Assembly: GCF_013155395.1 (NCBI RefSeq)
Contig: NZ_JABJWC010000005.1
Location: forward strand, 60,013-124,012
Length of the DNA: 64,000 nt
Direction: 5' to 3'
Source of the DNA: Komagataeibacter melomenusus
GTDB taxonomy: Bacteria; Pseudomonadota; Alphaproteobacteria; Acetobacterales; Acetobacteraceae
Below the pieces are notes generated by a model, which was given only the letters and a program-made list of their open reading frames with translations, ran no database searches and was not told the DNA's origin. Positions 27,500-36,936 of this stretch are shown piece after piece (within the stretch, counting starts at the first letter, position 1; each line of letters opens with the position of its first letter). Both the position numbers and the translations under genes were made by a program.

Positions 27500-28438
27500 T
27501 CAACCTTCCCAGCGAACGGCTTTTTCCAGAGCCGCCCCCAGCACGCGATTTTCTTCGGGCGAAAGAACTTCGGCTTCCCGTCGCGTCCGCGCCGATGGCC
27601 ACAGCCCGAGATGAACCAGACATGCCTTGAGCCGGAGACTAGCCCGACTACCGGGTGCGCAGCCATAGATAAGGTTGGCGAGGGGCTGAATGTGCTCGTT
27701 GATCACGCGGGCCTGTTCGATATCCCCGCTGTCAATGCTTGCCTTGAGCCTGACAATGGCCTGCGGAATGACTGCGGCAAGGCTGACCATGCTGCCCGTA
27801 GTGCCAATGGCAAAGCAGGGCAGCAGGTGCTCATCACCCGATGCCATGACCTCGACCTGCGGGGCCACGCGCTGGACAAGGCGCAGGTTGCGGTCGTAGG
27901 TCGCACTTTCCCAACTGCCTTCCTTGACCGCAACAACACCGGGAATGCGCACCAGGCGCTCAAGAATGGCAGCGCTATAAGCCATGCCCCCGCTCCCGAC
28001 AGAAGACTGGTACAGCACGACCGGAATATCAACCGCACGCGCCAGCGCCTCATGATGGGCGATGATCACGGCCGCATCCTGCGCCACACTCCATGAAAAC
28101 GGCGGGAACACCAGAATGGCATCCGCGCCGGCATCCTGTGCGTCGCGGGCATGGACCACGGCTTCATCGAGCGATTCCGACAGCACGCCAGAAACGATGA
28201 TGCGGCTGGCCCCGATCGTGGCTGATGCAATCTCCACCACCTGCCGACGCTCGGCACGGGTCAGGAGATGCACCTCGCCCGCATGGCCGTTGCACAACAC
28301 GCCAACAATCCCGTCAGGCGCGGTACAGGTGCGCAGGTGTTCCGCCAGCCGGTCCGGTTCAATGGCACCAGAAACATCAAAGGGCAGCAGCGTGGCGGCA
28401 TAAATACCGCGAAAGGGAAACGCCTTACTGGGAAGCAT
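27500..28438 (-). CDS. Dihydrodipicolinate synthase family aldolase/deaminase
   Basis: 312 residues, TIM-barrel of the DapA superfamily. Schiff-base Lys172 lies in VVAVKEGSW, and catalytic Tyr143 in VVLYQSS. The carboxylate-binding motif is GHAGE (residues 51-55) in place of the usual GTTGE. Its start shares one base with the stop of the upstream flavin gene (TAATG), so it is translationally coupled. Next to a DadA/HcnB/ferredoxin-type dehydrogenase, it resembles LhpC, the deaminase of hydroxyproline breakdown. No proline racemase-type epimerase is present, so the substrate remains open. Confidence 0.85.
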   Translation of the reverse strand: MLPSKAFPFRGIYAATLLPFDVSGAIEPDRLAEHLRTCTAPDGIVGVLCNGHAGEVHLLTRAERRQVVEIASATIGASRIIVSGVLSESLDEAVVHARDAQDAGADAILVFPPFSWSVAQDAAVIIAHHEALARAVDIPVVLYQSSVGSGGMAYSAAILERLVRIPGVVAVKEGSWESATYDRNLRLVQRVAPQVEVMASGDEHLLPCFAIGTTGSMVSLAAVIPQAIVRLKASIDSGDIEQARVINEHIQPLANLIYGCAPGSRASLRLKACLVHLGLWPSARTRREAEVLSPEENRVLGAALEKAVRWEG

Positions 28439-29595
28439 TATTTTTCCTCTTGGGAAACGGGACTGGCCATTGCGGTAAAGCGGCCGATATCAAAGGCAGC
28501 AAGGTCCACATCCTCGCCCAGTATGTGCCGCGCAAGGAGCGCGCCCATATACGGACCACTGGTAAAGCCGGAATGGACACAGCCAATGACAAACGCGTTG
28601 TCATAAGTGGGAATGGAACCAATGATCGGCATTGCGTCATCGGTTTCCGATTCAAGGCCAAGCCACACGCGCACGATGCGGCTTTGATCCAGGCGGGGAA
28701 TGGTGTGGCGCGCCAGACGGACGTTGCCCTGCAGGTTTTCGGGAATGACGCGGGTGCCGCCCTCGTCGATGTTGCCCTCCCCCTGCCAGCCGCCGCCAAT
28801 CAGCACGGTACCATTCTGGAACTGCTTGAGGGAAAGCAGGCCATTGGCAATGCTGATCACGTTATTCATGACCGGTGGCATGCGCTCGGTCACCACCAGC
28901 TGGTTGATCAGGCAGCGTATCCTTACATTCAGGCCCAGCCATGCCAGCATGCGCTGCAGCCACACACCGCCAGCAAAGACGACACGCGTGCCATGCACCA
29001 TGCCCGCGCGGCCACCCGTTACGATATCATAACCACCCCCATCACAGGGCGTAACATCGCTCACGGGACAGTCTTCAAGCACGTCAACACCCGCCTGCGC
29101 GAGCGCACGCGCATAGGCCTGCCCCACCACATAGGTCGGGATGAAGCCATCCAGCGGGCAATAGGCCGCCGCGAGCACGTCAGGATTGGCACCGGGTTCG
29201 ATTTCGCGCGCCCGCGCGCCCGATATCACCTCGATCGGCGCGCCCATTTCCCGGCGGACCGTCGCGCGCTGTTCCACGAGTTCGCATTCAGCCGGGGTAA
29301 AGGCCAGCGACAGGCCCGGCGTTGCCGTGGCCCCCACGTCACGCCCCAGCCACTCACGCGCGTTGAGCCACATTTCACGCCCGCGCATGGCATGAGGGAT
29401 CAGCCCCGCACGGATCATGTGCAGGGTCAGGGTGCCGGCATTGACACCCGATGCCTCGCGAAAAATGGAGCGCCGGTCCACCAGCGCGGTTTTCAGCCCG
29501 GCGCGGCCAAGCATGAGCGCCGTGGTGGCCCCCATCACGCCGGACCCGATGATCACGGCATCATAACGATGGGTGGAAGAAGTCCGTACGCTCAT
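28438..29595 (-). CDS. FAD-dependent oxidoreductase, DadA/sarcosine oxidase beta type
   Basis: 385 residues. The Rossmann FAD site is AVIIGSGVMGATTALMLGRA. A DAO-fold substrate domain ends with DAMPIIGSIPTYDNAFVIGC, then HSGFTSGPYMGALLA. Such proteins are the catalytic beta subunits of D-hydroxyproline, proline or opine dehydrogenases that oxidise a C-N bond. The start overlaps the alpha-subunit stop by four bases (ATGA at 29592-29595). The fused protein at 36933 has the equivalent domain at its C-terminus. Confidence 0.88.
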   Translation of the reverse strand: MSVRTSSTHRYDAVIIGSGVMGATTALMLGRAGLKTALVDRRSIFREASGVNAGTLTLHMIRAGLIPHAMRGREMWLNAREWLGRDVGATATPGLSLAFTPAECELVEQRATVRREMGAPIEVISGARAREIEPGANPDVLAAAYCPLDGFIPTYVVGQAYARALAQAGVDVLEDCPVSDVTPCDGGGYDIVTGGRAGMVHGTRVVFAGGVWLQRMLAWLGLNVRIRCLINQLVVTERMPPVMNNVISIANGLLSLKQFQNGTVLIGGGWQGEGNIDEGGTRVIPENLQGNVRLARHTIPRLDQSRIVRVWLGLESETDDAMPIIGSIPTYDNAFVIGCVHSGFTSGPYMGALLARHILGEDVDLAAFDIGRFTAMASPVSQEEK

Positions 29596-31007
29596 AGCGG
29601 TGCAGCCTTGGGCAGCGGAATGTCCGCGTAGGTGTAGGTCCCGGTCACGGCCTGCACGGGCAGGGGCCGCAGGGGCATGCGGGTCGTGTAGTGCCCGACG
29701 ACATCAGGGCCCTGGTGCGTGCGATGCGCGAGCAGCTGGCGCACGCTATCCTCGCACATCCTGCCCTGGCACGGCCCCATGCCGCAGCGGGTCCATGACT
29801 TGACCTGGTTGATCTCGTGCGCGCCATCATCAATGGCCTGCTCGATCGTGGCGCGACTGACACGCTCGCACCGGCAGACCGGCGTATCCGCCTCCGTATT
29901 GGCCAGAACGATACCGCCGGGATTCATCAGGCGCACCATCTGCCGCGACACGACATCCAGCCTGCGCAGGCGGCTCAGGACAGGACGGCACAGATCGGCG
30001 AATGTAGTGCTGTCGATCCGCCCCATGTCATGGGCAATGGCATGTCCGCTCAGGATGCCGCGCAGCCGGGCAACCGATGCGCCACGAATACCCGCGCCAT
30101 CACCCGAGACATAAAACCCGTCAATGCTCGACCGCCCGTACGGGTCTGCCGCGCACTGCCAGTACCCGGCCGCCCCGTCATAATCATGACGTGCATGCAA
30201 AAGGCGCGACAGGTCGGTGGAAGGACGCAGGCCATACCCGCATGCCACGGCATCCGCCGCGATGGTTACATCGCGGCCATTGCCCGCAAGCGAGCGGATG
30301 GTGACATCCACCACACTGCCCCGCCGCGTGACAGAGCGCACGCAGGCACGATGATGGATGGGAATCTTACGCCGCCGGATCTCGCGCATCCACGCAAGAC
30401 CCTGCCCCATGCGCGCGGCATCAAGCACAAGGGTCGCGCCCATGCGGGCCCATTGCGCGGTGCTTGCCGTATCGACAATGGCCGCAACCTCGCCGCCAAG
30501 CTCCATGATCTGGTGCGCGACAGAAAACAGCAGCGGCCCGCTGCCCGCCACAACCGTGCGCTGTCCGGGCAGGATGCCGCCCGCGCGCAGCAGGATGCTG
30601 GCAGCGGCCAGCCCCGTGACCGCCGGGTCTGTCCAGCCTTCAAACGGATGGAAGCGCTCGGTAGCCCCTGTCGCCCCCACAAGCACGGGTGCCGACAGTG
30701 AGGCCATCGCCTCGTCATGGCACAGTTCCACCCGGAAACCCGCCGTGACCGACCATACGCTATGGCCGCTGCGGATTTCGATGCCTGACGTACGCAGCTT
30801 GTCACGCAGGTGGTCGCCTTCGCGCCTTTCGGCATCGGCAGGAACATGGGCACGGGCATAAGGTGAAGGCTGGCGGTAGACCTGCCCGCCCGGCGTGGCA
30901 TTGTCATCCACCACGATGACATGCAGCCCGTGGCGCTGCGCAACGAGCGCCGTCATGGCGCCCGCAACACCGGCCCCTACGATAATACAGTCGCAGTCGT
31001 GTTTCAT
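29592..31007 (-). CDS. FAD/NAD(P)-binding dehydrogenase subunit with BFD iron-sulfur domain
   Basis: 471 residues. An N-terminal FAD motif is IIVGAGVAGAMTAL, with GGQVYRQ after the second strand. A second dinucleotide site follows (VVAGSGPLLFSVAHQ). The C-terminal BFD-like [2Fe-2S] domain has VCRCERVS and TRCGMGPCQGRMC, giving four cysteines. This is the alpha subunit (HcnB/OoxA/LhpE type) of heteromeric amine or opine dehydrogenases. It overlaps the ferredoxin-like gene by four bases upstream and the DadA-type gene by four bases downstream. Confidence 0.9.
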   Translation of the reverse strand: MKHDCDCIIVGAGVAGAMTALVAQRHGLHVIVVDDNATPGGQVYRQPSPYARAHVPADAERREGDHLRDKLRTSGIEIRSGHSVWSVTAGFRVELCHDEAMASLSAPVLVGATGATERFHPFEGWTDPAVTGLAAASILLRAGGILPGQRTVVAGSGPLLFSVAHQIMELGGEVAAIVDTASTAQWARMGATLVLDAARMGQGLAWMREIRRRKIPIHHRACVRSVTRRGSVVDVTIRSLAGNGRDVTIAADAVACGYGLRPSTDLSRLLHARHDYDGAAGYWQCAADPYGRSSIDGFYVSGDGAGIRGASVARLRGILSGHAIAHDMGRIDSTTFADLCRPVLSRLRRLDVVSRQMVRLMNPGGIVLANTEADTPVCRCERVSRATIEQAIDDGAHEINQVKSWTRCGMGPCQGRMCEDSVRQLLAHRTHQGPDVVGHYTTRMPLRPLPVQAVTGTYTYADIPLPKAAPL

Positions 31008-31285
31008 TGTTCGTTCAGGCCTGTCTCGACACGCATGCCCTGCCGCACGATCTGGCGGCAGGCATTCGCGGTTTTTCCATCAATGCGAACCACACATTCC
31101 TGACACACGCCCATCATGCAGAACACACCGCGCGCCGCATCATCAACCGGGGAACGACCAAGATTGAGAATATTATTCCGCCGCAATGATACAGCGACCG
31201 ATTCGCCTTCCGCCGCACGGATTTCCTGCCCGTCAAACCAGAACGAAATAGGCAGATCACCTGATTTTCCAGAGGTTTTTTTCAA
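31004..31285 (-). CDS. [2Fe-2S] ferredoxin-like small dehydrogenase subunit
   Basis: 93 residues, HcnA/LhpF type. The cluster cysteines are Cys56, Cys61 and Cys64 (FCMMGVCQEC) and Cys76 (NACRQ). The preceding FWFDGQEIRAAEGESVAVSL matches the beta-grasp start of this family. It should carry electrons between the two flavin subunits. It is the first gene of a minus-strand operon running to the GntR gene. Its promoter must overlap the TTGTATACAA palindrome 46 bp upstream. Confidence 0.9.
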   Translation of the reverse strand: MKKTSGKSGDLPISFWFDGQEIRAAEGESVAVSLRRNNILNLGRSPVDDAARGVFCMMGVCQECVVRIDGKTANACRQIVRQGMRVETGLNEQ

Positions 31286-31330
31286 TTCAGTATCCCGGAA
31301 AGATGCGATAGCGACATAAAAAAGTTGCCT

Positions 31331-31340
31331 TTGTATACAA
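31331..31340. promoter_or_regulatory. TTGTATACAA palindrome between divergent operons
   Basis: A perfect ten-base palindrome, 46 bp before the ferredoxin-like gene (minus) and 63 bp before the substrate-binding protein (plus). FCD-type GntR regulators often bind TTGTATACAA-like sites, and such a regulator is encoded at 26844. Binding is inferred. Confidence 0.55.
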
Positions 31341-31403
31341 CTCGCATATCATGCCTAACCTGAACGCAGTATGATGGCAACCAAAATATAAAAGACGGCG
31401 GGC

Positions 31404-32237
31404 ATGACACCAAAAGTGCAGAAAAAGCTGAAAAAAATGCTGTATATCGCCGCATTCTGCCTTGCGGGGCCTCTCTTTGCCCCAACCACGCTCCATGCGC
31501 GCGATCTTGACCGAATCATTTCGGATGGCGTTCTGAACGTGGGGGTCAACCTTGCCCTGCCCCCACTCGGGGCTTATGGCCCCACAAACACGCCTGAAGG
31601 TTTCGACATCGATATGGCGGACCGGATTGCGCACCTGATGGGCGTGAAGGCGAACTTCATTCCCATTACATCAGGCAACCGCATTCCCTACCTGCTGGCC
31701 AACAAGATCGATATCGTGCTCGGCGGCATGACCCGCACGGTTGACCGGGCACTTGTCATCGATTTCACTGCGCCGCTCTATGCCGAGGGTTTTGGCATAC
31801 TGAGCGTAAAGGGACATGACTATAAGGACTTCGCGGACCTCAACAGCGAGAGCGTGCGCCTTGTTGGCGTGCGCGGCTCATCCGCGCTGCCGTTCGTGCA
31901 GGCCAACATGCCCAAGGCGCAGCTGCTGCTGCTTGACAGCTATGCCGATGCCATCATGGTCCTGGCCCAGAACCGGGCCGATGCGCTGGTTGACGTGATG
32001 GAATACATGGCCCCCTATACACGTACGCACCCCGCGGTCGCATGGCAGACCGCCAATCCCGCCGATGTGGCGCTGGGCTATGACTGCATCGGTCTGGCAC
32101 GGGGCAACGACAGCCTGCGGCGCTGGCTGAACCTGGCCATCTTCACACTGCACGACACGCACGTGATCGAGGGCACCTACAGGAAATGGTTTGGCCTGGA
32201 CGATCCACACCCGATCCGCATGTCGCCGGCTTTCTGA
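31404..32237 (+). CDS. ABC importer substrate-binding protein, polar amino acid type
   Basis: 277 residues. A lysine-rich start and signal peptide (KMLYIAAFCLAGPLFAPTTL) lead to family 3 solute-binding folds: GVLNVGVNLALPPLGAY, FDIDMADRIAHLMGV and NRIPYLLANKIDIVLGGMT. It binds an amino acid-like solute in the periplasm. It begins a plus-strand operon with two permeases 3 bp apart and an ATPase. It diverges from the split dehydrogenase operon, so the imported solute is probably that enzyme's substrate. Confidence 0.9.
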   Translation: MTPKVQKKLKKMLYIAAFCLAGPLFAPTTLHARDLDRIISDGVLNVGVNLALPPLGAYGPTNTPEGFDIDMADRIAHLMGVKANFIPITSGNRIPYLLANKIDIVLGGMTRTVDRALVIDFTAPLYAEGFGILSVKGHDYKDFADLNSESVRLVGVRGSSALPFVQANMPKAQLLLLDSYADAIMVLAQNRADALVDVMEYMAPYTRTHPAVAWQTANPADVALGYDCIGLARGNDSLRRWLNLAIFTLHDTHVIEGTYRKWFGLDDPHPIRMSPAF

Positions 32238-32240
32238 TCC

Positions 32241-32891
32241 ATGGGGCATGGACTGCATTATCAACGCGTGCTGCAGGCACTCCCCTACCTGCTCGGTGGC
32301 GCGGGGGAGAGTGTCATGCTTGCGCTCATGGCCTTCCTCATGGCGCTGGTGCTCGGGCTGGGGCTGGCCATTGCACGCATGGAATCCAGCAGCGGCCTGC
32401 GCCCGGCGGCATCGGGCTTTGTCATCTTCTTTACCAACACGCCGCAACTTTCACAGATCTTTGCAATGTTCTACTGCCTCCCCATGGCGGGCATCAATCT
32501 GTCGCCTTTCGTGTCCGTGCTGCTGGGCATGACCCTCAATGCCTCGGCTTACCTGTCCAACATCCTTGTGGCCGGCATCGGGCAGACGCCGCGCATCTAT
32601 CATGAAGCCGCCGACACGCTGGGACTGAACCTGCGCCAGAAATACATGCGCATCATCGTGCCCCATGTGCTGCGCATCATGTATCCGGCGCTTAACAACC
32701 ATTTCGTCATCATGCTGCTGGGCACGTCCATGGCCTCCATCTTTGGTGTGGAGGAACTGACCGGGCGGGCGTATTACCTGGCCTCCGTCACGTTCCGCTC
32801 ATTCGAGGTCCTGTCCATCACGGCGGTGCTGTACGTGGCCATGTCGTTCCTGGCCTCGCGCTTGCTCATGTCCCTGCGGCGGCTGGTCTAG
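32241..32891 (+). CDS. ABC importer permease, polar amino acid type (first)
   Basis: 216 residues with about five helices. The ATPase-coupling EAA loop is YHEAADTLGLNLRQKYMRII. It starts 3 bp after the binding-protein stop. It should form a heterodimer with the next permease, as in HisQM-type importers. Confidence 0.88.
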   Translation: MGHGLHYQRVLQALPYLLGGAGESVMLALMAFLMALVLGLGLAIARMESSSGLRPAASGFVIFFTNTPQLSQIFAMFYCLPMAGINLSPFVSVLLGMTLNASAYLSNILVAGIGQTPRIYHEAADTLGLNLRQKYMRIIVPHVLRIMYPALNNHFVIMLLGTSMASIFGVEELTGRAYYLASVTFRSFEVLSITAVLYVAMSFLASRLLMSLRRLV

Positions 32892-32894
32892 ATC

Positions 32895-33551
32895 ATGACC
32901 CAGCCCTTCACGTCCTATGATGTGCTGCTGCTGTGGCATGCCTTCCTGACAACATTCTACCTCTCGCTGTGTGGTGGCGCGCTGGCTATTGCGGGGGGGA
33001 CGGGCATGGGACTGATCTGCTTCTCACGCGCGCGCCTGTTCGCGCCGCTGCGGCTTGTGGTGGGCGGCGGGTGCACGGTTGTCCGTCGCATCCCGTTCAT
33101 TATCGTGCTGTATCTGGTGTTTTACGTATCGGGCATGAGCGGGCTGGATATTTCCGCTGTCACGGTCTCGATACTGGCCATCGGCCTGATCGGCAGCACG
33201 TATATTACCGAGATCGTGCAGGGCGGCCTGCGTGCCGTGGGGTCTGACAAGATCGAAGTCGCCCGGACCATGAACATGGGCAGCGCGGCCATCCTCCGGC
33301 ATGTCATTTTGCCACAGAGCCTGCCGCTCATCGTGCCGCCCGTGCTGGGCTACCTTGTACTGTTCATCAAGGACACGGCACTTGCATCGCAGATCGGGGT
33401 CATTGAACTGAACCAGGCCGGCATCATCCTGACCAACCGGGGCCTGCCAACCTTCCATGTCTTTTTCACCATCCTGATCCTGTATTTCGTGATTTCATTT
33501 CCGTTGACGGTCATGATCCAGAAAATGGAGAAGAAACTTGTCATATCTTGA
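32895..33551 (+). CDS. ABC importer permease, polar amino acid type (second)
   Basis: 218 residues with about five helices. The EAA loop is KIEVARTMNMGSAAILRHVI, and the preceding IVQGGLRAVGS is typical of HisM/GlnP-type permeases. It starts 3 bp after the first permease, and its end overlaps the ATPase start by 14 bases. Confidence 0.88.
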   Translation: MTQPFTSYDVLLLWHAFLTTFYLSLCGGALAIAGGTGMGLICFSRARLFAPLRLVVGGGCTVVRRIPFIIVLYLVFYVSGMSGLDISAVTVSILAIGLIGSTYITEIVQGGLRAVGSDKIEVARTMNMGSAAILRHVILPQSLPLIVPPVLGYLVLFIKDTALASQIGVIELNQAGIILTNRGLPTFHVFFTILILYFVISFPLTVMIQKMEKKLVIS

Positions 33552-34272
33552 GTTCAGGAACGTGCAGGCCAGTTACGGCACCAACCCCATCCTGCTCGGG
33601 GTAGACCTGGATATCGAAAAGGGTGAAATCGTCAGCCTGATCGGCCCCTCCGGCTCGGGCAAGAGCACCATGCTGCGCGTCCTGATCGGCCTGACGCCGC
33701 TTTCGGGCGGGGAAATACGGCTTGAGGGCAAGCCGATCGATTATGCCACGAAGGCTGGCCTGCGCGCGGTGCGCAGTCGCATGGCCATGGTGTTCCAGAG
33801 CTTTGGCCTGTTCGACCACCTGACCGTAGAACAGAACCTGCTGCTCGCCCCCACGGTGGTGGGTAAAAAGAAGCGCGCCCCCCTGCTGGAGGAAATGCAC
33901 GAAGTCCTGCGCCTGACCGACATGCAGGGCCATGACGGCAAGCGGCCGCCCCAGCTTTCAGGCGGCCAGAAACAGCGCATTGCCATTGCCCGCGCCCTTA
34001 TGCTTCACCCGGAAATCCTGCTGATGGATGAACCGACTTCCGCGCTGGACCCCATCCGTATCGCCGCCATGTCTGACCTGTTCGGGAAACTTGCGGCCCA
34101 GGGTGTGACGATCATACAGGTCTCGCACAACATGGATGTAGTCCGCTCCCTTTCCGACCGTATCGTGCTGATGCACGACGGTCGCATTGCCGCTACTGCC
34201 AGCCCGAAACGGGACCAGGACGACAATGCTGCGATTGCCCGCTTCATGGCAGCCGAAGCCCATCAAGCGTAA
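33538..34272 (+). CDS. ABC importer ATPase, polar amino acid type (first set)
   Basis: 244 residues. Walker [10 protein letters not shown] (36-44), signature [15 protein letters not shown], Walker [13 protein letters not shown] and the switch histidine in VSHNMD are all present. The start is TTG at 33538, inside the permease end, with GGAG upstream; no closer ATG exists. Completes the first importer. Confidence 0.9.
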   Translation: MSYLEFRNVQASYGTNPILLGVDLDIEKGEIVSLIGPSGSGKSTMLRVLIGLTPLSGGEIRLEGKPIDYATKAGLRAVRSRMAMVFQSFGLFDHLTVEQNLLLAPTVVGKKKRAPLLEEMHEVLRLTDMQGHDGKRPPQLSGGQKQRIAIARALMLHPEILLMDEPTSALDPIRIAAMSDLFGKLAAQGVTIIQVSHNMDVVRSLSDRIVLMHDGRIAATASPKRDQDDNAAIARFMAAEAHQA

Positions 34273-34381
34273 CAGGAAGGCAACCGCCCATGTAAGACAG
34301 GTTAAAGCATACGATCTGAAACATGCGCGCAGGCTGCGCGCGATGGGGCCTGGCAGAACCGATGCCCCGAAATGATGAAAT

Positions 34382-35284
34382 ATGGATATGAAAACAATGA
34401 AATTCCGTGGCACTTACACAGTCATGATCACCCCGTTCGATGAACAGGGAGCCGTTGATATTCCGGCCCTGCGCCGTTTTGTTGACTGGCAGATTGAAAA
34501 TGGCATCCACGGCCTCGTGCCACTTGGCTCCACGGGGGAATTCCTGTCACTGACCGATGATGAACGCGCCCTGGTGGCCCAGACCGTCATCGACCAGGCC
34601 GCGGGCCGGGTGCCGGTGCTGATTGGCACGGGTGCGGAAAATACGCTTGATGTCATCCGCTACAGCAAAAGCGCTGAACAGATGGGTGCTGATGGCGTCA
34701 TGATCATCCCGCCCTTCTATTCCACGCCCACCGATGACGAACTGTTCGTGCATTACGACCGCATTGCACGCGCCATCAACATTCCCATCATGCTGTACAA
34801 CAACCCGGCCACGGCCAATGTGGACCTGGTGCCCGAACTGGTCAGCCGCCTGTCGGAAATCGACAACTGCACCATGATCAAGGAATCCACCATGGATGTG
34901 ACGCGCGTGCGTGACATCATCCGCCTGTGTGGCGACAGGCTGGACGTGTTTGGCGGCATCATGGGCTTTGAAAGCTTTATTGAAGGCGCCGTGGGCTGGG
35001 TGGCCGTGGCCTCCAATGCGGCACCGACACAGATGAGCCAGATCTTCAACCTGTGCCAGAAGGCCGAGACCATCGCCGCGGCACGTGACCTGTATTATGA
35101 ATACACCCCGCTCATCCGCTTTGTGGGCGGACAGGCCTATGTTGCGGGTTCAAAGGCGCTGCTGCACCACATGGGTCTTGAAGTAGGCCAGCCGCGCGCG
35201 CCCCGCCTGCCCCTGCCTGCGGCACTGGACAAGCAGGCCGCTGAACTGGTGCGCCAGTACAAGCTGGCTTACACGCCAGCATGA
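34382..35284 (+). CDS. Dihydrodipicolinate synthase family protein (second copy)
   Basis: 300 residues. GSTGE (49-53), catalytic Tyr139 (IMLYNNP) and Schiff-base Lys167 (CTMIKEST) are all canonical, closer to DapA/N-acetylneuraminate lyase than the copy at 27500. Three in-frame ATGs (34382, 34388, 34397) compete without a clear ribosome site. Its stop overlaps the next binding-protein start (ATGA). It lies 110 bp after the first ATPase, with no promoter I can name between them. Context points to catabolism of an imported amino acid-like compound, not lysine synthesis. Confidence 0.85.
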   Translation: MDMKTMKFRGTYTVMITPFDEQGAVDIPALRRFVDWQIENGIHGLVPLGSTGEFLSLTDDERALVAQTVIDQAAGRVPVLIGTGAENTLDVIRYSKSAEQMGADGVMIIPPFYSTPTDDELFVHYDRIARAINIPIMLYNNPATANVDLVPELVSRLSEIDNCTMIKESTMDVTRVRDIIRLCGDRLDVFGGIMGFESFIEGAVGWVAVASNAAPTQMSQIFNLCQKAETIAAARDLYYEYTPLIRFVGGQAYVAGSKALLHHMGLEVGQPRAPRLPLPAALDKQAAELVRQYKLAYTPA

Positions 35285-36132
35285 TGCCACGGCGCTTTCT
35301 GTCCTTTTTCGGCATGCTGTCACTTGTTGTGGCAGCACCTGCCGGGCAGGCCCTTGCGGCCTGCCCGACGGGGCTGGACACCCATGCCATGGCATCACCG
35401 GGGCAACTGGTCATGGCCACCAATCCCTCCCTGCCGCCGCTGCAGTACATGCGCATCGACGGGCGCCTGCATGGCATGCGTATCGAACTGGGTACAGAAA
35501 TCGCCCGGCGGCTCTGCCTCAGGCCCACCTACATTTCCACGGCCTTTTCCACCATGATCCTCGGCCTGCTCGAGCGCCGGTGGGATGTGGTTGATACCGG
35601 CATGTTCTACAAGCATGAGCGCGCCCGCATGCTCGAACTGATCCCCTACGAGATCCAGTCCATAAGCATCAGCATGGCCGATACCGATCCACGCCCTGTC
35701 AGCAACATCATGGATATGGCGGGCATGGCCGTGGGCGTGGAACTTGGTGGTTTTGAAGAACAGCGCACACGCGACATCGACCGCCAGCTGCGGGCCGCCG
35801 GACGCAAGGGGCTCGAGATCCACACCTTCGATGATTTCTCGGTTGCCTTCATGGCGCTGCGCGCAGGCCAGGTGGCGGCTGTCACGTCAATCGATGCGGT
35901 CGCCACCCGCATGGCACAGGAAGGCGGCCTGCATCCCGTGCTGTCCGGCCTGTTCCCCACCCCGGTTGTCCTGGCCGTGCATGACCACGCGCTGGCCACG
36001 GCCATTGCAACCGTTCTCAATGACATGCGCATCGACGGCACGCTTGAACGCATCATGCAGCCTTATGGAATTCACCCCCCACCTGGTGAAATCAGGCTGT
36101 ATGGCCCACAGACGGATGCAACCAACCCCTAA
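35281..36132 (+). CDS. ABC importer substrate-binding protein (second set)
   Basis: 283 residues. The signal peptide MMPRRFLSFFGMLSLVVAAP ends near ALAACP. The family 3 solute-binding fold has LPPLQYMRIDGRLHGMRIEL and GLLERRWDVVDTGMFYKHER. It overlaps the DapA-like gene by four bases. Its ligand should resemble that of the first binding protein, but the two are diverged. Confidence 0.87.
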   Translation: MMPRRFLSFFGMLSLVVAAPAGQALAACPTGLDTHAMASPGQLVMATNPSLPPLQYMRIDGRLHGMRIELGTEIARRLCLRPTYISTAFSTMILGLLERRWDVVDTGMFYKHERARMLELIPYEIQSISISMADTDPRPVSNIMDMAGMAVGVELGGFEEQRTRDIDRQLRAAGRKGLEIHTFDDFSVAFMALRAGQVAAVTSIDAVATRMAQEGGLHPVLSGLFPTPVVLAVHDHALATAIATVLNDMRIDGTLERIMQPYGIHPPPGEIRLYGPQTDATNP

Positions 36133-36213
36133 CCGGATCATACAGGTGAACCGGGGCGCATGGCCGTTCCGTTTTGTCCTGTTACAGGCGCCTTACCTAT
36201 AGGGAACATTTTA

Positions 36214-36936
36214 ATGCAGATATGGAACTGGCACGGCTTTTTCATGTATCTGGGCAGCGGTTTCATATTCCGTGGTGCACTCGTTACATTGATGCTGACA
36301 GTCTTCGCCACCTGTGCCGGTTTCGTGCTGGGCACCGTGGTGGCGGTCATGAAACGGTCACGGCATAAAGGCTTGTCGCTCCCCGCGCGCTTTTATATCT
36401 GGCTGTTCCGGGGCACGCCGCTTCTGGTGCAGTTGATCATCATCTATACCGGCCTGCCAAAATTCGGCATCCGGCTCGATGTCACCACGGCCGCCCTGAT
36501 CGGACTGAGCCTGAACGAAGCCGCCTATCTGGCCGAAATCATCCGTGCGGGGCTGGATGCCGTCTCACCGGGGCAGATTGCAGCAGCCCGCGCGCTGGGG
36601 CTGGAAGAAGGCCAGATTGCCCGGTACATAACCTTCCCGCAGGCATTGCGCATTATCGTGCCGCCCCTGGGCAACTCGGTCAACGGACTGCTCAAGACAA
36701 CCTCCATCACATCCGTCATTTCCATGGAGGAACTGCTGCGGCGTGCCCAGTTGCTGGTGCAGGAACATTTCATGGTGCTGGAACTGTTTACGGTCACCGC
36801 CATATACTACCTGGCCATGACAAGCGCGTGGGACATGATCCAGCGCCGCCTTGAGAACTACGTCAATCGTCCCTACCAGCGCACGGCCACGCCAGTCCTG
36901 CTGGAACCCGAAGCCAATATAGCAGTGACATCATGA
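36214..36936 (+). CDS. ABC importer permease (second set)
   Basis: 240 residues from MQIWNWHGFF, with AGGGA nine bases upstream of ATG 36214; the frame is open to 36160. The EAA loop is VSPGQIAAARALGLEEGQIA, with FRGTPLLVQLIIIYTGLP before it. Only one permease gene is present in this set, so it probably forms a homodimer. It ends overlapping the fused dehydrogenase start (ATGA). Confidence 0.88.
   Translation: MQIWNWHGFFMYLGSGFIFRGALVTLMLTVFATCAGFVLGTVVAVMKRSRHKGLSLPARFYIWLFRGTPLLVQLIIIYTGLPKFGIRLDVTTAALIGLSLNEAAYLAEIIRAGLDAVSPGQIAAARALGLEEGQIARYITFPQALRIIVPPLGNSVNGLLKTTSITSVISMEELLRRAQLLVQEHFMVLELFTVTAIYYLAMTSAWDMIQRRLENYVNRPYQRTATPVLLEPEANIAVTS

Noticed and set aside
28225..30701. Plus-strand frames of 294-468 codons opposite the flavin dehydrogenase operon
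   Set aside because: Shadow frames of GC-rich codons without motifs or ribosome sites.
34382..35284. Calling this gene dapA for lysine synthesis
   Set aside because: It is embedded in importer and dehydrogenase genes with a second DapA-family copy nearby, which points to catabolism.
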